NCBI GenBank assembly: GCA_019239975.1
Contig: JAFAZE010000162.1
Location: 33,692 to 97,691 of the forward strand
From: Streptosporangiaceae bacterium
GTDB lineage: Bacteria > Actinomycetota > Actinomycetes > Streptosporangiales > Streptosporangiaceae
Length of the DNA: 64,000 bases
Direction: 5' to 3'
Each line of letters starts with the position of its first letter. The stretch's first letter is position 1. The notes under the pieces are model-generated. The model was not told where the DNA came from and did not search any database. It saw only the letters and a program-made list of their open reading frames with translations. Both the position numbers and the translations under genes were made by a program. Below, piece after piece: positions 1 to 7,223 of the stretch.

Positions 1-6
1 CCCCGG

Positions 7-238
7 CTCAAGCCCGCGCCTCCTCGCGCCCCTGCCGCGCCCTTGCGCGCCCGCCTATGCCCCGGCGCGCCGTTGCGCGCGGCCCTGCCGTCCGGTTGCG
101 CTGCCCCCGCCTCAAGCCCGCGCCTCCTCGCGCCCCTGCCGCGCCCTTGCGTGCCCGCCGTATGCTCTCGCGCGCCGTTGCGCGCGTCCCTGTTGCCTGG
201 TTGCGCCGCCCCGCCTCAAGCCCACGCGCCTCCTCGCG
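7..238. repeat. 104-bp tandem repeat (at least 2.2 copies)
   Basis: The phrase CTCAAGCCC recurs at 7, 111 and 215, exactly 104 bp apart. Copies at 7-110 and 111-214 agree over most of their length; a third, decaying copy starts at 215. The array begins at the window edge, so more copies may lie to the left. Its GC-rich repeats give spurious overlapping reading frames on both strands, and I see no gene in it. The rest of 239-415 shows nothing I recognise. Confidence 0.75.
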
Positions 239-415
239 CACATCCACCCCCTACACCTCACCGGCCTCTCGGATTCGGCTGTCTGCGGCCCTTACTTTCC
301 ACCATGTTGTCCGTGCTTCGCGTGTCGTGGAAACGAAGGGTCGCCCACGGCACTGAGGATTCCGTGATCATGGTTGGCGCCCGTTTTGTCGGTGGGTGCC
401 GGCAGACTGGGGCCC

Positions 416-1384
416 ATGAACGGTAATGTTCCGGGCACCCTGCGTGAGATCGCGGCCCTCCAGCACGGAGTGGTGTCCCGCCAGCAAGCACTGCGGGCCG
501 GGCTGTCGGCGGATGTCATCAAATCGAAGATACGGAACGAGAGGTGGCAGCACCTTCAGCGCGGCGCCTACGCGCTGTTCACGGGACCGCCGGATCGCGG
601 CGCGCGCCTGTGGGCGGCGGTTCTCAGCGCGGGCCCCGGCGCCGTGCTCAGCCACCAGACCGCCGCCGAGCTGCAGCAGCTCGACGGGGGCGAGGCTCCC
701 ACGATCCACGTGACCGTACCCACCGAGCGGCGCGTCCGCGCCGCTCCTGGCCTCGTCGTTTACCGCTCGGCGCGTGTCGCCGGCATGCGGTTCCCGCCCG
801 GCGCCCTGCCGCAGACCTGGATCGAGGACACGATCCTGGACCTCACGCAGTCCGCGGAGACCTTCGACGATGCGTGCCGCTGGGTGACGCGCGCGTTCGG
901 CAAGGGCCTGACGAACGAGGGAAAGCTGCGCGCGGCTTTGCGTCAGCGCAGGAAGCTGCGCTGGCGCAGCCGCCTGGACGAGCTCATCACCGCCGCGGCC
1001 GGCGGCGCGCATTCCGTGCTCGAGTTCCGCTACGACCGGGACGTCGAGAGAGCGCACCGCCTGCCCGAGTCCCGGCGTCAGGTGCCCTTCGCCGGGCCAG
1101 GCGGCAACAACGGGTTCCGGGACCGTTACTACGACAGGTACGGGGTGATTGTCGAGCTCGACGGCAACGAGGCGCACCCAGCCGAGGATCACTGGAAGGA
1201 CAAGACACGCGACAACGCCGCCGCCGCGCACGGGAAACAGTCGCTCCGCTACGGCTGGAAGCACGTCAGGCACGAGGCCTGCGACACCGCCGCCGAGATC
1301 GCGGCGGTGCTGCGGCGGCGCGGCTGGGACGGGTGGCCCCGGCCGTGCTCGCGGGCCTGCGCGATCGCCAAGGCGGAACGCTGA
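416..1384 (+). CDS. AbiEi-type winged-helix / DUF559-like protein
   Basis: A 322-residue protein. Residues 1-50 resemble the winged-helix N-terminus of AbiEi antitoxins (a short helix-turn-helix, then a QRGAYAL-type wing). The middle carries LSHQTAAELQ. The C-terminus, near residue 244, has VELDGNEAH followed by D-x-x-R-D-N, the layout of DUF559/Vsr-like nuclease folds. Actinobacteria carry many such solitary genes, annotated as type IV AbiEi-family antitoxin-domain proteins. No AbiEii nucleotidyltransferase lies beside it, so antitoxin function is doubtful. The ATG at 416 is chosen because the protein then begins directly before the helix-turn-helix; an in-frame start at 374 adds only non-conserved residues. 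It converges on the next gene with 16 bp between them. Confidence 0.75.
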   Translation: MNGNVPGTLREIAALQHGVVSRQQALRAGLSADVIKSKIRNERWQHLQRGAYALFTGPPDRGARLWAAVLSAGPGAVLSHQTAAELQQLDGGEAPTIHVTVPTERRVRAAPGLVVYRSARVAGMRFPPGALPQTWIEDTILDLTQSAETFDDACRWVTRAFGKGLTNEGKLRAALRQRRKLRWRSRLDELITAAAGGAHSVLEFRYDRDVERAHRLPESRRQVPFAGPGGNNGFRDRYYDRYGVIVELDGNEAHPAEDHWKDKTRDNAAAAHGKQSLRYGWKHVRHEACDTAAEIAAVLRRRGWDGWPRPCSRACAIAKAER

Positions 1385-1400
1385 ACGCGCTTGCGCCCGA

Positions 1401-1817
1401 TCAGGACCCGGACCAGCCGATCCAGCGCTCGACGGTGATCGCGATGACCGGGCCGGCCGGGGCGACGCGGCGATACTGCTCGTACCTCTGCGCGAGCAGC
1501 CGCAGCGGGCGCGCCATCGCGCTTTCGGCGTCCATGATCGCCGCGCGGCCGTCGCACCGAACCCACCAGAGCCTGGCCCAGTCGTCCTCGTAGTGGTCGG
1601 CGAGGACGGCGGCCCGCGGATTCTCCCGGATGTTGTGCAGCCGTCTCAGATCGCGGCTCTTCTTCGGTTTGTGGTCGACAGCCGAATAGATCCGGTCACC
1701 ATCGACGGCGAACGTCATCGGCACCAGGTGCGGCCGCCCGGCCGCGTCGGCGGTGCCCAGCCGGACGACCGGCACGCTGGCCAGCCGCTCCCGCGCCTGC
1801 TGTTCGGTGAGCCTCAC
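1401..1817 (-). CDS. PPOX-class F420-dependent oxidoreductase (TIGR03668-like)
   Basis: About 138 residues with a split beta-barrel flavin-reductase-like fold. It starts RLTEQQARERLAS, then VVRLGTADAAGRPHLVPM, a conserved KPKKSRDLRRL-IREN-P block, and ends EQYRRV--GPVIAITVERW, all typical of small actinobacterial F420-binding PPOX proteins. These bind deazaflavin F420 and reduce varied, mostly unknown substrates in the cytoplasm. The GTG at 1817 gives the family's usual length; the frame stays open upstream to 1904, but that extension runs into the tRNA promoter region. It is transcribed away from the tRNA-Thr gene. Confidence 0.85.
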   Translation of the reverse strand: MRLTEQQARERLASVPVVRLGTADAAGRPHLVPMTFAVDGDRIYSAVDHKPKKSRDLRRLHNIRENPRAAVLADHYEDDWARLWWVRCDGRAAIMDAESAMARPLRLLAQRYEQYRRVAPAGPVIAITVERWIGWSGS

Positions 1818-1904
1818 GTGGCAGATTCTGTTACACCGCCAGCGCATCCGCACGCGCGGACCCGGTAGACTCTCTGAGTCGCCGTCCTCCAGGACACGCG
1901 GCAC

Positions 1905-1978
1905 GCCGCCTTAGCTCAGTCGGCCAGAGCGACGCACTCGTAATGCGTAGGTCATCGGTTCGATTCCGATAGGCGGCT
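1905..1978 (+). tRNA. tRNA-Thr (anticodon CGU)
   Basis: A full cloverleaf. The acceptor stem GCCGCCT pairs with AGGCGGC (1971-1977), the discriminator is T1978, and no CCA is encoded. The anticodon stem ACGCA/TGCGT holds loop CTCGTAA with anticodon CGT. The T arm is ATCGG-TTCGATT-CCGAT. Its 3' half is repeated at 5256-5299 and, in degenerate form, at 12045-12091, so this gene is the probable integration target for the DNA to its right. Confidence 0.95.
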
Positions 1979-2084
1979 CGCAGCTCAGAGGCCTCTTCCG
2001 CCGTTGAATTCGAGGAGGAAGTGGCCTTTTGCTAGCGGATCTGCTAACAGTCGGGGTGCTATGCGGCCTTCACGGCCGACTCGT

Positions 2085-2192
2085 CACCATGGACTGGACA
2101 TCGTCCGCGCCCTAGCCGACGAATGGGGTATCGACGGAGACCACACCGGCCGCACCATCTGGGCACGATTCGACTGGCACGAGCATTCGTAA
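2085..2192 (+). pseudogene. C-terminal fragment of RsbW-type anti-sigma ATPase
   Basis: The translation runs HHGLDIVRALADEWGIDGD then GRTIWARFDW. This matches the end of actinobacterial histidine-kinase-like ATPases of the RsbW/SpoIIAB type (G2 box GLxIVxALADxWGV followed by GKTVW). Only about 36 residues remain; the N box and Mg-binding region are missing. It is read in frame from an ATG at 2004, but the upstream residues show no family similarity. It is probably debris from a chromosomal regulator cut by the island insertion. Confidence 0.55.
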
Positions 2193-2234
2193 CGGACAGA
2201 CGTCGCCTTGGATTGATCACCTTAGGTAAGCGGT

Positions 2235-2435
2235 TCACGACCCGCAGGACGTAGTTGTGAGGATTTCTTTACAGTCATCAAGGGCGGCCCACTCCGCGTG
2301 CCGCCGCGCGTCCTCGGCCCGGCGCGCCGGGCGTGCGGCCTCTCCGGGCCGACCCGCCGCGCCAACCGGTCCGCGCAAGGAGACGAGCAGCACCAGGACG
2401 ACCACAAGAACGCCCACCAGGTCGGGTGCGCCCAT
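2235..2435 (-). CDS. Possible small single-pass membrane protein
   Basis: A 66-residue frame from an ATG at 2435. It opens with a hydrophobic stretch (LVGVLVVVLVLLVSL, residues 6-20) followed by an Arg/Ala/Glu-rich tail, a plausible N-anchored microprotein. I recognise no family and the ribosome binding site is weak. It may be spurious. Confidence 0.25.
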   Translation of the reverse strand: MGAPDLVGVLVVVLVLLVSLRGPVGAAGRPGEAARPARRAEDARRHAEWAALDDCKEILTTTSCGS

Positions 2436-2502
2436 CAGTCGACCCGTGACACACCACCGGGAGCAGACACCAAATGACGGTGCCCACCGCTACTCTAGCC
2501 GG

Positions 2503-3525
2503 GTGACATCAGGTGACTTTCTCTTCCAATCCATCGACCCGGCGGCACCGGCCGATGAGGCGCCTGTCGCTCCAACTGCGCCTGTCAGCCAGCCCGTTGA
2601 GTCGCGTCCCCGCCCTACACCCCATCAGTCAAAATTGATGGAGCTTCAGTCAAACAATAAGGTGCCGCCAATCGATCACCTTAGAATAGCGGCAGCCATT
2701 CAGCGCTATAACCAGTGGATCGCAGATATGCGCCTTGCGAATGCCGCAGGCGAGGCAAAGGTGCGTAGACTCGTCCAACTGCTGAACGAGTACAAGAGGT
2801 ATATTGAAGTGGATCTCATTTGGGATAGCGACGAGGACTTCTTGTTTCGTCAGCGGGGGCAGCTCAAGATTGACAACTCAATACTGGAAGAATTTTTGCC
2901 CTGGCTCGTAGATGTGGAGATTATTCCAGAACTAGCTCAGGTCGATTGCTTCGCTGGCCCCGCTAGCGCCTTCGCCGCAGTTTACTTCTCCTCAACGCTG
3001 GCATCCTTGGCCCCCAATTCAATTGGGCTAAAGGCCCGAACGAAAGATCAAGACTTTACGCTCAGCCGTCCGGCATATATGAGAGCGTCCTTCGACAAAA
3101 CGCTATCCTCCGGGGTCAGCGAACAACAAGATTTCTGGCTCACTTACCTAGCTGCTGAATGCAAGACTAACCTCGACAAGACGATGTTCCAGGAGGCGGC
3201 AGCTACCTCGCATGACCTTAAGATTGCCGTTCCGGCAGCTCGCTATTATCTCATATGTGAATATCTAGACATGACTCCGATCAGTTCCGCAGGTACTGAT
3301 ATCGATGAAGTTCTGATCCTTCGCGGAAAACGCCTTGCGTCCAACGTTCGCTCGCGATACTCGACGAGCGCTGGCCGGGTTCGTTTGCGCGGTGAATACA
3401 TAAACTACTTGGACAGGAACCCGATAAGAGAGGATGTGATTCTCCGGTTCGTTGAACACCTGAGAAGCCTGCTTACCAGAAGGGATCCTTTGGAGAGCGA
3501 TGTTCTAGAGCGGGGGTATTTCTGA
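2503..3525 (+). CDS. Bpu10I-family type II restriction endonuclease
   Basis: About 340 residues. The stretch around residues 222-280 reads AECKTNLDKTMFQEA, then HDLK-AVP-A-YYLICEYLDMTPIS and DIDEVLILRGKR. I recognise this from the Bpu10I/BbvCI-like restriction endonuclease family; the E-x-K supplies part of a PD-(D/E)xK active site. The enzyme would cut unmethylated DNA; Bpu10I itself recognises CCTNAGC, but the specificity here is unknown. The GTG at 2503 is chosen because earlier in-frame sequence back to 2257 is low-complexity; the ATG at 2638 is an alternative. One base separates its stop from the methyltransferase start. Codon use is much less GC-biased than in flanking genes, which points to recent transfer. 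Confidence 0.8.
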   Translation: MTSGDFLFQSIDPAAPADEAPVAPTAPVSQPVESRPRPTPHQSKLMELQSNNKVPPIDHLRIAAAIQRYNQWIADMRLANAAGEAKVRRLVQLLNEYKRYIEVDLIWDSDEDFLFRQRGQLKIDNSILEEFLPWLVDVEIIPELAQVDCFAGPASAFAAVYFSSTLASLAPNSIGLKARTKDQDFTLSRPAYMRASFDKTLSSGVSEQQDFWLTYLAAECKTNLDKTMFQEAAATSHDLKIAVPAARYYLICEYLDMTPISSAGTDIDEVLILRGKRLASNVRSRYSTSAGRVRLRGEYINYLDRNPIREDVILRFVEHLRSLLTRRDPLESDVLERGYF

Positions 3526-3526
3526 T

Positions 3527-4792
3527 ATGGGGGATGTGGAGAAGGAAGTTAAGGCCGCACTCAAGCGCCTACGTGAGCGAAACATTGACCGGCAATTTGT
3601 ATCGCAAGAGTTGCTTGATGTCACAGCAAGGGAACGTCTCAGCGCGTTTCCCTGGCGTGGGCAGTTCACACCCGGGCTCATAAGTGTCCTGCTCGATACA
3701 TTTGCCCAAGCAGGTGCCACCGTGCTAGATCCTTTTGTCGGTAGTGGGACTACCTTGGCAGAAGCGACCCGCCGAAATATGGCCGCGGTTGGAACTGAGG
3801 TCAACCCTGCGGCCCTGGAGCTTGCCCGTATCTTCACGCTCACCGCGCTTGAGCCAGCGGAACGCAAAGATGTACTAGACAGAGTTCGGCAGCAGCTCAT
3901 GGATTGCATCTTGCGAGGAGAAGGCACCCTATTTGGCGCAGCGTCTGGTGACTTGCATGAAGAAGTAGTCGGGATCTACGAGAACGCCTCATCAGATTAT
4001 GAGGCCAACATCATCGCTGTGGCGATGATGTTGGCTATGGGGGACAGAAGATCACTCGAAGCTGAACTTCTGGATCGCGCGCTCAGCCAAGTTTCAGATG
4101 TCGTTACCAGCCTTCCCTCAGAGGTGGTGCCGTGCTCAGTTCACCTGGCCGACGCGCGTAAGTTGCCAATCCCGGAAAACTCTGTGGACCTTATAATTAC
4201 ATCGCCCCCATACGTCAACGTATTTAATTATCATCAGAACTATCGACCAGCAATCGAGAGTCTCGGATGGAACGTCCTGTCGGCGGCAAAGACGGAGATC
4301 GGCTCGAACAGAAAGCATAGACAAAACAGGTTCCTCACTGTGGTGCAGTACGCCCAAGATATCATGCTCGCCATGCTTGATTTCCGGCGTGTATGTCGTC
4401 CGGGCGCGCATGCAATCATCGTAATCGGCAGAGAATCCCGAGTAAGGGGAGTCGCATTCGCCAACGGTGAGATTGTGGGTTGCCTCGCCGAATTGATCCT
4501 TGGAATTGAATTTGTCCGATGGCAGGAGCGGAGCTTTACGAATCGCTTCGGAGAGAAGATCTATGAGGAAGTTCTCACATTCCAGGTAACGTCAAGCGGC
4601 GATGACGTGGATCTAATCCCTCTGGCCACTGAAACGGGGCGTCAGATGCTTATAGAAGGCCGCTCGAAAGCAGAGTCTTCAGAGATAGTTAGTGAAGTAG
4701 ACGCGGCGATCAAAGGTAGCGATCTCGTGCGACCATCAACAGATTTCTTCCCTATCCGGGCCTGCCGCGAGCCGAGAATTGCTGTGCAGTAG
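3527..4792 (+). CDS. Amino-type DNA methyltransferase (N4C/N6A)
   Basis: 421 residues. Motif I, the SAM-binding loop, is DPFVGSGTT near residue 67. The catalytic motif IV is TSPPY near residue 225, followed by VNVFNYHQNYRPAIESLGW. SPPY is more usual in N4-cytosine enzymes, while N6-adenine enzymes more often carry NPPY or DPPY, so N4C is the first guess. A C-terminal block with FRRVCRPGAHAIIVIGR is typical of these methylases. Coupled directly behind the nuclease, it should protect host DNA. Bpu10I's known partners are C5-cytosine methylases, so this pairing differs. It shares the nuclease's AT-richer codon use. Confidence 0.85.
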   Translation: MGDVEKEVKAALKRLRERNIDRQFVSQELLDVTARERLSAFPWRGQFTPGLISVLLDTFAQAGATVLDPFVGSGTTLAEATRRNMAAVGTEVNPAALELARIFTLTALEPAERKDVLDRVRQQLMDCILRGEGTLFGAASGDLHEEVVGIYENASSDYEANIIAVAMMLAMGDRRSLEAELLDRALSQVSDVVTSLPSEVVPCSVHLADARKLPIPENSVDLIITSPPYVNVFNYHQNYRPAIESLGWNVLSAAKTEIGSNRKHRQNRFLTVVQYAQDIMLAMLDFRRVCRPGAHAIIVIGRESRVRGVAFANGEIVGCLAELILGIEFVRWQERSFTNRFGEKIYEEVLTFQVTSSGDDVDLIPLATETGRQMLIEGRSKAESSEIVSEVDAAIKGSDLVRPSTDFFPIRACREPRIAVQ

Positions 4793-5255
4793 GTAGGCAG
4801 GGACCGGGAAGTAGGTAGGTGTTCCTTCTCGGTTTCGATTATCCGCTCATTCCCGCAGCCTCAAGAGCGCCTACGGCATCGCCGCGCGATCGGCTGCGCC
4901 GACCCTTGACCCTGCGTCCGGTCGCTCGGGATTCGGCGCCTGCGAGAACGGGGAAGACCAGGCGAACTGTCCCGGGAGGTGGCCGAACACGGTTCGCTCC
5001 CATGGCCGGGAGGTCAAGCTACTGCCGCGCCGCTCCGATCCTCGGGCGCTGCGCGCCCTGCGGTCGGTTCGGCTTACCACCGGATTACATTAGCTGCGCT
5101 TGGCGAGTGACAGGGAATGGGGGGCCGAGTGCTAACGCGGATGCTAACAACGGGTCTGGATACCCGTGGACCCGCTTGGACCAGGCGACCTCCAGGAGCG
5201 CCGCTGAACTGGGGGCCGAAGACCGCCGTGGATACCCGTGGACTACCCTCGTTTG

Positions 5256-5299
5256 ACTCGTAATGCGTAGGTCATCGGTTCGATCCGATAGGCGGCTCG
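5256..5299 (+). repeat. Partial tRNA-Thr 3'-half copy (att-like)
   Basis: Nearly identical to 1936-1980 of the tRNA-Thr gene, from the anticodon loop (ACTCGTAATGCG) to the acceptor 3' strand and TCG, missing one T in the T loop. It lacks the 5' half and cannot fold as a tRNA. It marks the distal junction of the R-M island. Confidence 0.85.
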
Positions 5300-5699
5300 G
5301 AAACGTTCCAGGTCAGAAGCTCATTTCCGGGCGTCGCCATGATCATGGTCCCGGCCCGTGGACCGAGTGACTCGGTCACGAAAAGCCGGATTCACCCTCG
5401 CAACGCCCCGGCCCGGCCCGGTTGTCGCCACGATGCCCGCCAGTCACCACCGGCGGCAGCATCTTCTGCCCTGCTCGCAGGCCAGGTGTGCCTTGGTGGT
5501 CCAGCCACCACGCGAGCGTCCCAGCCATGATCGGCTGGCTCAGTGCCGTTGCCTCCCTTCTTCTGCTTTCCTGACCTCATTCAGTGCTTCGCTCAGAGCA
5601 GCCTTCGCAGGGAATGTGTCATGCAGCCGCCGCGCGCTGGCGGTCCGCCGGGCCGGCTGCGGCGTGCCCGGGCGGTTGCTCCCAAGTCGGCCCGCTTGT

Positions 5700-5716
5700 G
5701 TTTCCTATCTGGAAAC
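5700..5716. promoter_or_regulatory. Inverted repeat GTTTCC-N5-GGAAAC, candidate operator
   Basis: A perfect 6-bp inverted repeat, GTTTCC TATCT GGAAAC, ends 15 bp before the ATG at 5732. Its place directly upstream of a membrane-protein/winged-helix regulator pair suits autoregulation by the regulator at 6166. Confidence 0.5.
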
Positions 5717-5731
5717 TGTAGAGTTGCCGAC

Positions 5732-6169
5732 ATGGAAACTAATGGACCGGTCAGCGCGAACGAAGCCTCCGCAGCCCTGGCCGCAGCGAAGCAGACCCGG
5801 GCACGCGTGGCGTGGAGCGGGTATCCGGCGTGGTACTGGCTCGCGACCGGAGCAGGCCTGGGCGCGGCGTGCTACGCGGCGCTGCTGCCCAGCTGGTGGG
5901 CTCTGGCGATCGCGCCCCTGGCCGGGGCGGCGCTGCTCATCGTGGCCCGTGCGGCCAGCCGGGTCCGCGGAGTCCGTGAACGCTGCCAGCGCGGCGCCAT
6001 GACATTGCGGGACCGGGTGATCCTGTCCGGGCCAGCCGCCCTGGTGATGCTTGCGGGCTCGGCCGCGTCGAAGTTCGCCTCATGGCCGCTAGCCGTGCCC
6101 GCAGTGCTGGCGGGCATGGTGTTCGCCGGCACCGGGCTCATCCTGAGCGCCCGGGCCAGCCGTCCGTGA
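5732..6169 (+). CDS. Small integral membrane protein paired with a regulator
   Basis: 145 residues with about four hydrophobic segments: WYWLATGAGLGAACYAALL (near 37), WWALAIAPLAGAALLIVA (near 57), a third near 98, and PLAVPAVLAGMVFAGTGLIL near 120. A soluble basic loop follows the second helix. Proteins of this type commonly sit in front of small MarR-like regulators in actinobacteria, but their function is not known to me. The ATG at 5732 is preferred because the operator-like repeat lies just upstream; the open frame back to 5543 is not conserved-looking. Its stop overlaps the regulator's GTG start. Confidence 0.65.
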   Translation: METNGPVSANEASAALAAAKQTRARVAWSGYPAWYWLATGAGLGAACYAALLPSWWALAIAPLAGAALLIVARAASRVRGVRERCQRGAMTLRDRVILSGPAALVMLAGSAASKFASWPLAVPAVLAGMVFAGTGLILSARASRP

Positions 6170-6540
6170 GCACACCGCTGGGCACCGGGCAGGCCACGGC
6201 CGGGGATGCGGACGGGTTCGATCACCTGATACACGCACCGGTCAGGCTGCGGATCTGCGCAGCCCTCGACCCCGTGCGCGAGATCGAATTCGCAGCCCTG
6301 CAAGCCCTGCTCGACATCAGCAAGTCCGCCCTCAGCAAACATGTCTCAGCGCTCGCCGACGCCGGGTACCTCACCCAGCGCCGCGCCGTGCGCGACACCC
6401 GGCAGCGAGTCTGGCTCAGCCTCACCCAGACCGGACGATCCGCCTACCGGGGGCACGTCGCCGCCCTGCACCAGATCGTCGGCAGCGCCCACGCGCACAA
6501 CCCAGCACACGCACCTGTTCGTGACCATCCTGGGCCCTAG
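6166..6540 (+). CDS. Winged-helix transcriptional regulator (HTH_27/MarR-like)
   Basis: 124 residues: FDHLIHAPVRLRICAALDP, an EFAALQALLDISKSALSKH recognition region, then LADAGYLTQRR and a wing, DTRQRVWLSLTQTGR. This is the single winged-helix 'transcriptional regulator' family (PF13601-like), which usually acts as a dimeric repressor. The GTG at 6166 overlaps the upstream stop (GTGA), so the two genes are translationally coupled. The likely operator is the inverted repeat at 5700-5716. Confidence 0.85.
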   Translation: MSTPLGTGQATAGDADGFDHLIHAPVRLRICAALDPVREIEFAALQALLDISKSALSKHVSALADAGYLTQRRAVRDTRQRVWLSLTQTGRSAYRGHVAALHQIVGSAHAHNPAHAPVRDHPGP

Positions 6541-6867
6541 CCCCAAAGGGCGTCCTGCCACCTCCTTGACCCCCAGGACGTCAGCGAGCGCAACGACATC
6601 GAGCCTTTACCCCACAGCGGCGCGAGGGCACCGGCTGCCGAGGCGATCACCCAGATCTGTGGGCATCGTAGCCAGAAGCCCACGCCGTGCCCGCAGCGCT
6701 CGATCCTGTCCGCGGCAGATGAGTGCGTCAGCCGAGCGTGTGTGCGATGGACTTAAAACTGGCGGCCGTGGATGCTGGCTCTTGTGGAGAGAAGCCCCAG
6801 CGGTGACGGCGGCGATCCCCCCGCCGTTCCGGCTGTGTACCGCGGAACAGAGGGGAGGCCCGGGCCG
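6541..6867. other. Intergenic, nothing recognised
   Basis: About 330 bp. Open frames on both strands are compositionally random for high-GC DNA and match no family I know. A strong Shine-Dalgarno-like GGGGAGG at 6851-6857 belongs to the next gene. Confidence 0.5.
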
Positions 6868-7080
6868 GTGCTGTTCACTCTGGACGTCGATGGCGAACGG
6901 TTCGCCATTCGCCGGGCCGGAGACGGCGGCACCGCCTACGACTGGCTGAGCGGGCCTAACGAGGGCTACGGATTCGGGTCGAGCGGGACACCGAACCGGC
7001 CGGCGGGGGAACACCGGGAGAGCATCCGCGCCTTCCTCGCCATGATCGATCCCAATACGGGCTACATCGCAGACGGCTGA
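6868..7080 (+). CDS. Small conserved actinobacterial protein, unknown function
   Basis: About 70 residues. The pattern FTLDVDGERFAIR, GGTAYDWLSGPNEGYGF, then ESIRAFLAMIDPNTGYI resembles a family of short actinobacterial proteins of unknown role ending in SFLAMIDPxTGYI. It is predicted to be cytosolic. The GTG at 6868 is chosen because GGGGAGG lies about 10 bp upstream and the family similarity begins right there. The frame is open further upstream to 6772. Confidence 0.6.
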   Translation: MLFTLDVDGERFAIRRAGDGGTAYDWLSGPNEGYGFGSSGTPNRPAGEHRESIRAFLAMIDPNTGYIADG

Positions 7081-7181
7081 GGGCAGTGTGTAATCCGTCT
7101 GAGCCTTCCCGTCGTTCACAGCGCGGTAATCCCCGGGCCCGTCCAGCGGCGTGTGGCCGCGGCGCACCGCGGTGACGGTCG

Positions 7182-7223
7182 GACGGCAGGGTTCACCGAT
7201 TAGACGGCAGGGTTCACCGATTA
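7182..7223. repeat. Perfect 21-bp tandem duplication at a gene end
   Basis: The 21 bp at 7182-7202 are repeated exactly at 7203-7223. The duplication spans the stop codon of the epoxide hydrolase on the minus strand, so a second in-frame-looking stop region lies just downstream. It is probably a replication-slippage scar. Confidence 0.8.

Larger units (their letters stand above)
1979..2502. other. Island left junction, no intact gene
   Basis: About 520 bp between the tRNA and the nuclease gene. It holds a broken ATPase fragment (2085-2192) and a possible tiny minus-strand membrane protein (2235-2435). A GCTAGCGGAT-CTGCTAACA element near 2031-2048 resembles GCTAACGCGGATGCTAACA near 5131-5149 at the other end of the island; such paired repeats could be integrase arm-type sites. 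Confidence 0.4.
1936..5299. mobile_element. Genomic island at tRNA-Thr carrying an R-M system
   Basis: The segment is bounded by the 3' half of the intact tRNA-Thr (1936-1980) and a 44-nt near-identical copy at 5256-5299 that lacks one T. This is the attL/attR pattern left by tyrosine-integrase elements that insert at tRNA 3' ends. The cargo (2503-4792) is visibly AT-richer than the flanks and uses ATA, AGA and CTA codons. No integrase, excisionase or replication gene is recognisable, so it is probably a decayed or non-autonomous island. Confidence 0.65.
4793..5731. other. Island right end and flank, no recognisable gene
   Basis: About 940 bp. Near 4791-4818 short GTAGGTAGG repeats follow the methylase stop. 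GGATACCCGTGGAC occurs at 5158-5171 and 5230-5243 just before the tRNA-like repeat (5256-5299), suiting paired binding sites for a recombinase. An open frame at 4819-5256 is compositionally odd and matches nothing. Between 5300 and 5690 I see no family on either strand. Confidence 0.5.

Noticed and set aside
4819..5256. 145-residue open frame at the island end, possible integrase remnant
   Set aside because: No tyrosine-recombinase motif (R..HxxR..Y) and random-looking composition.
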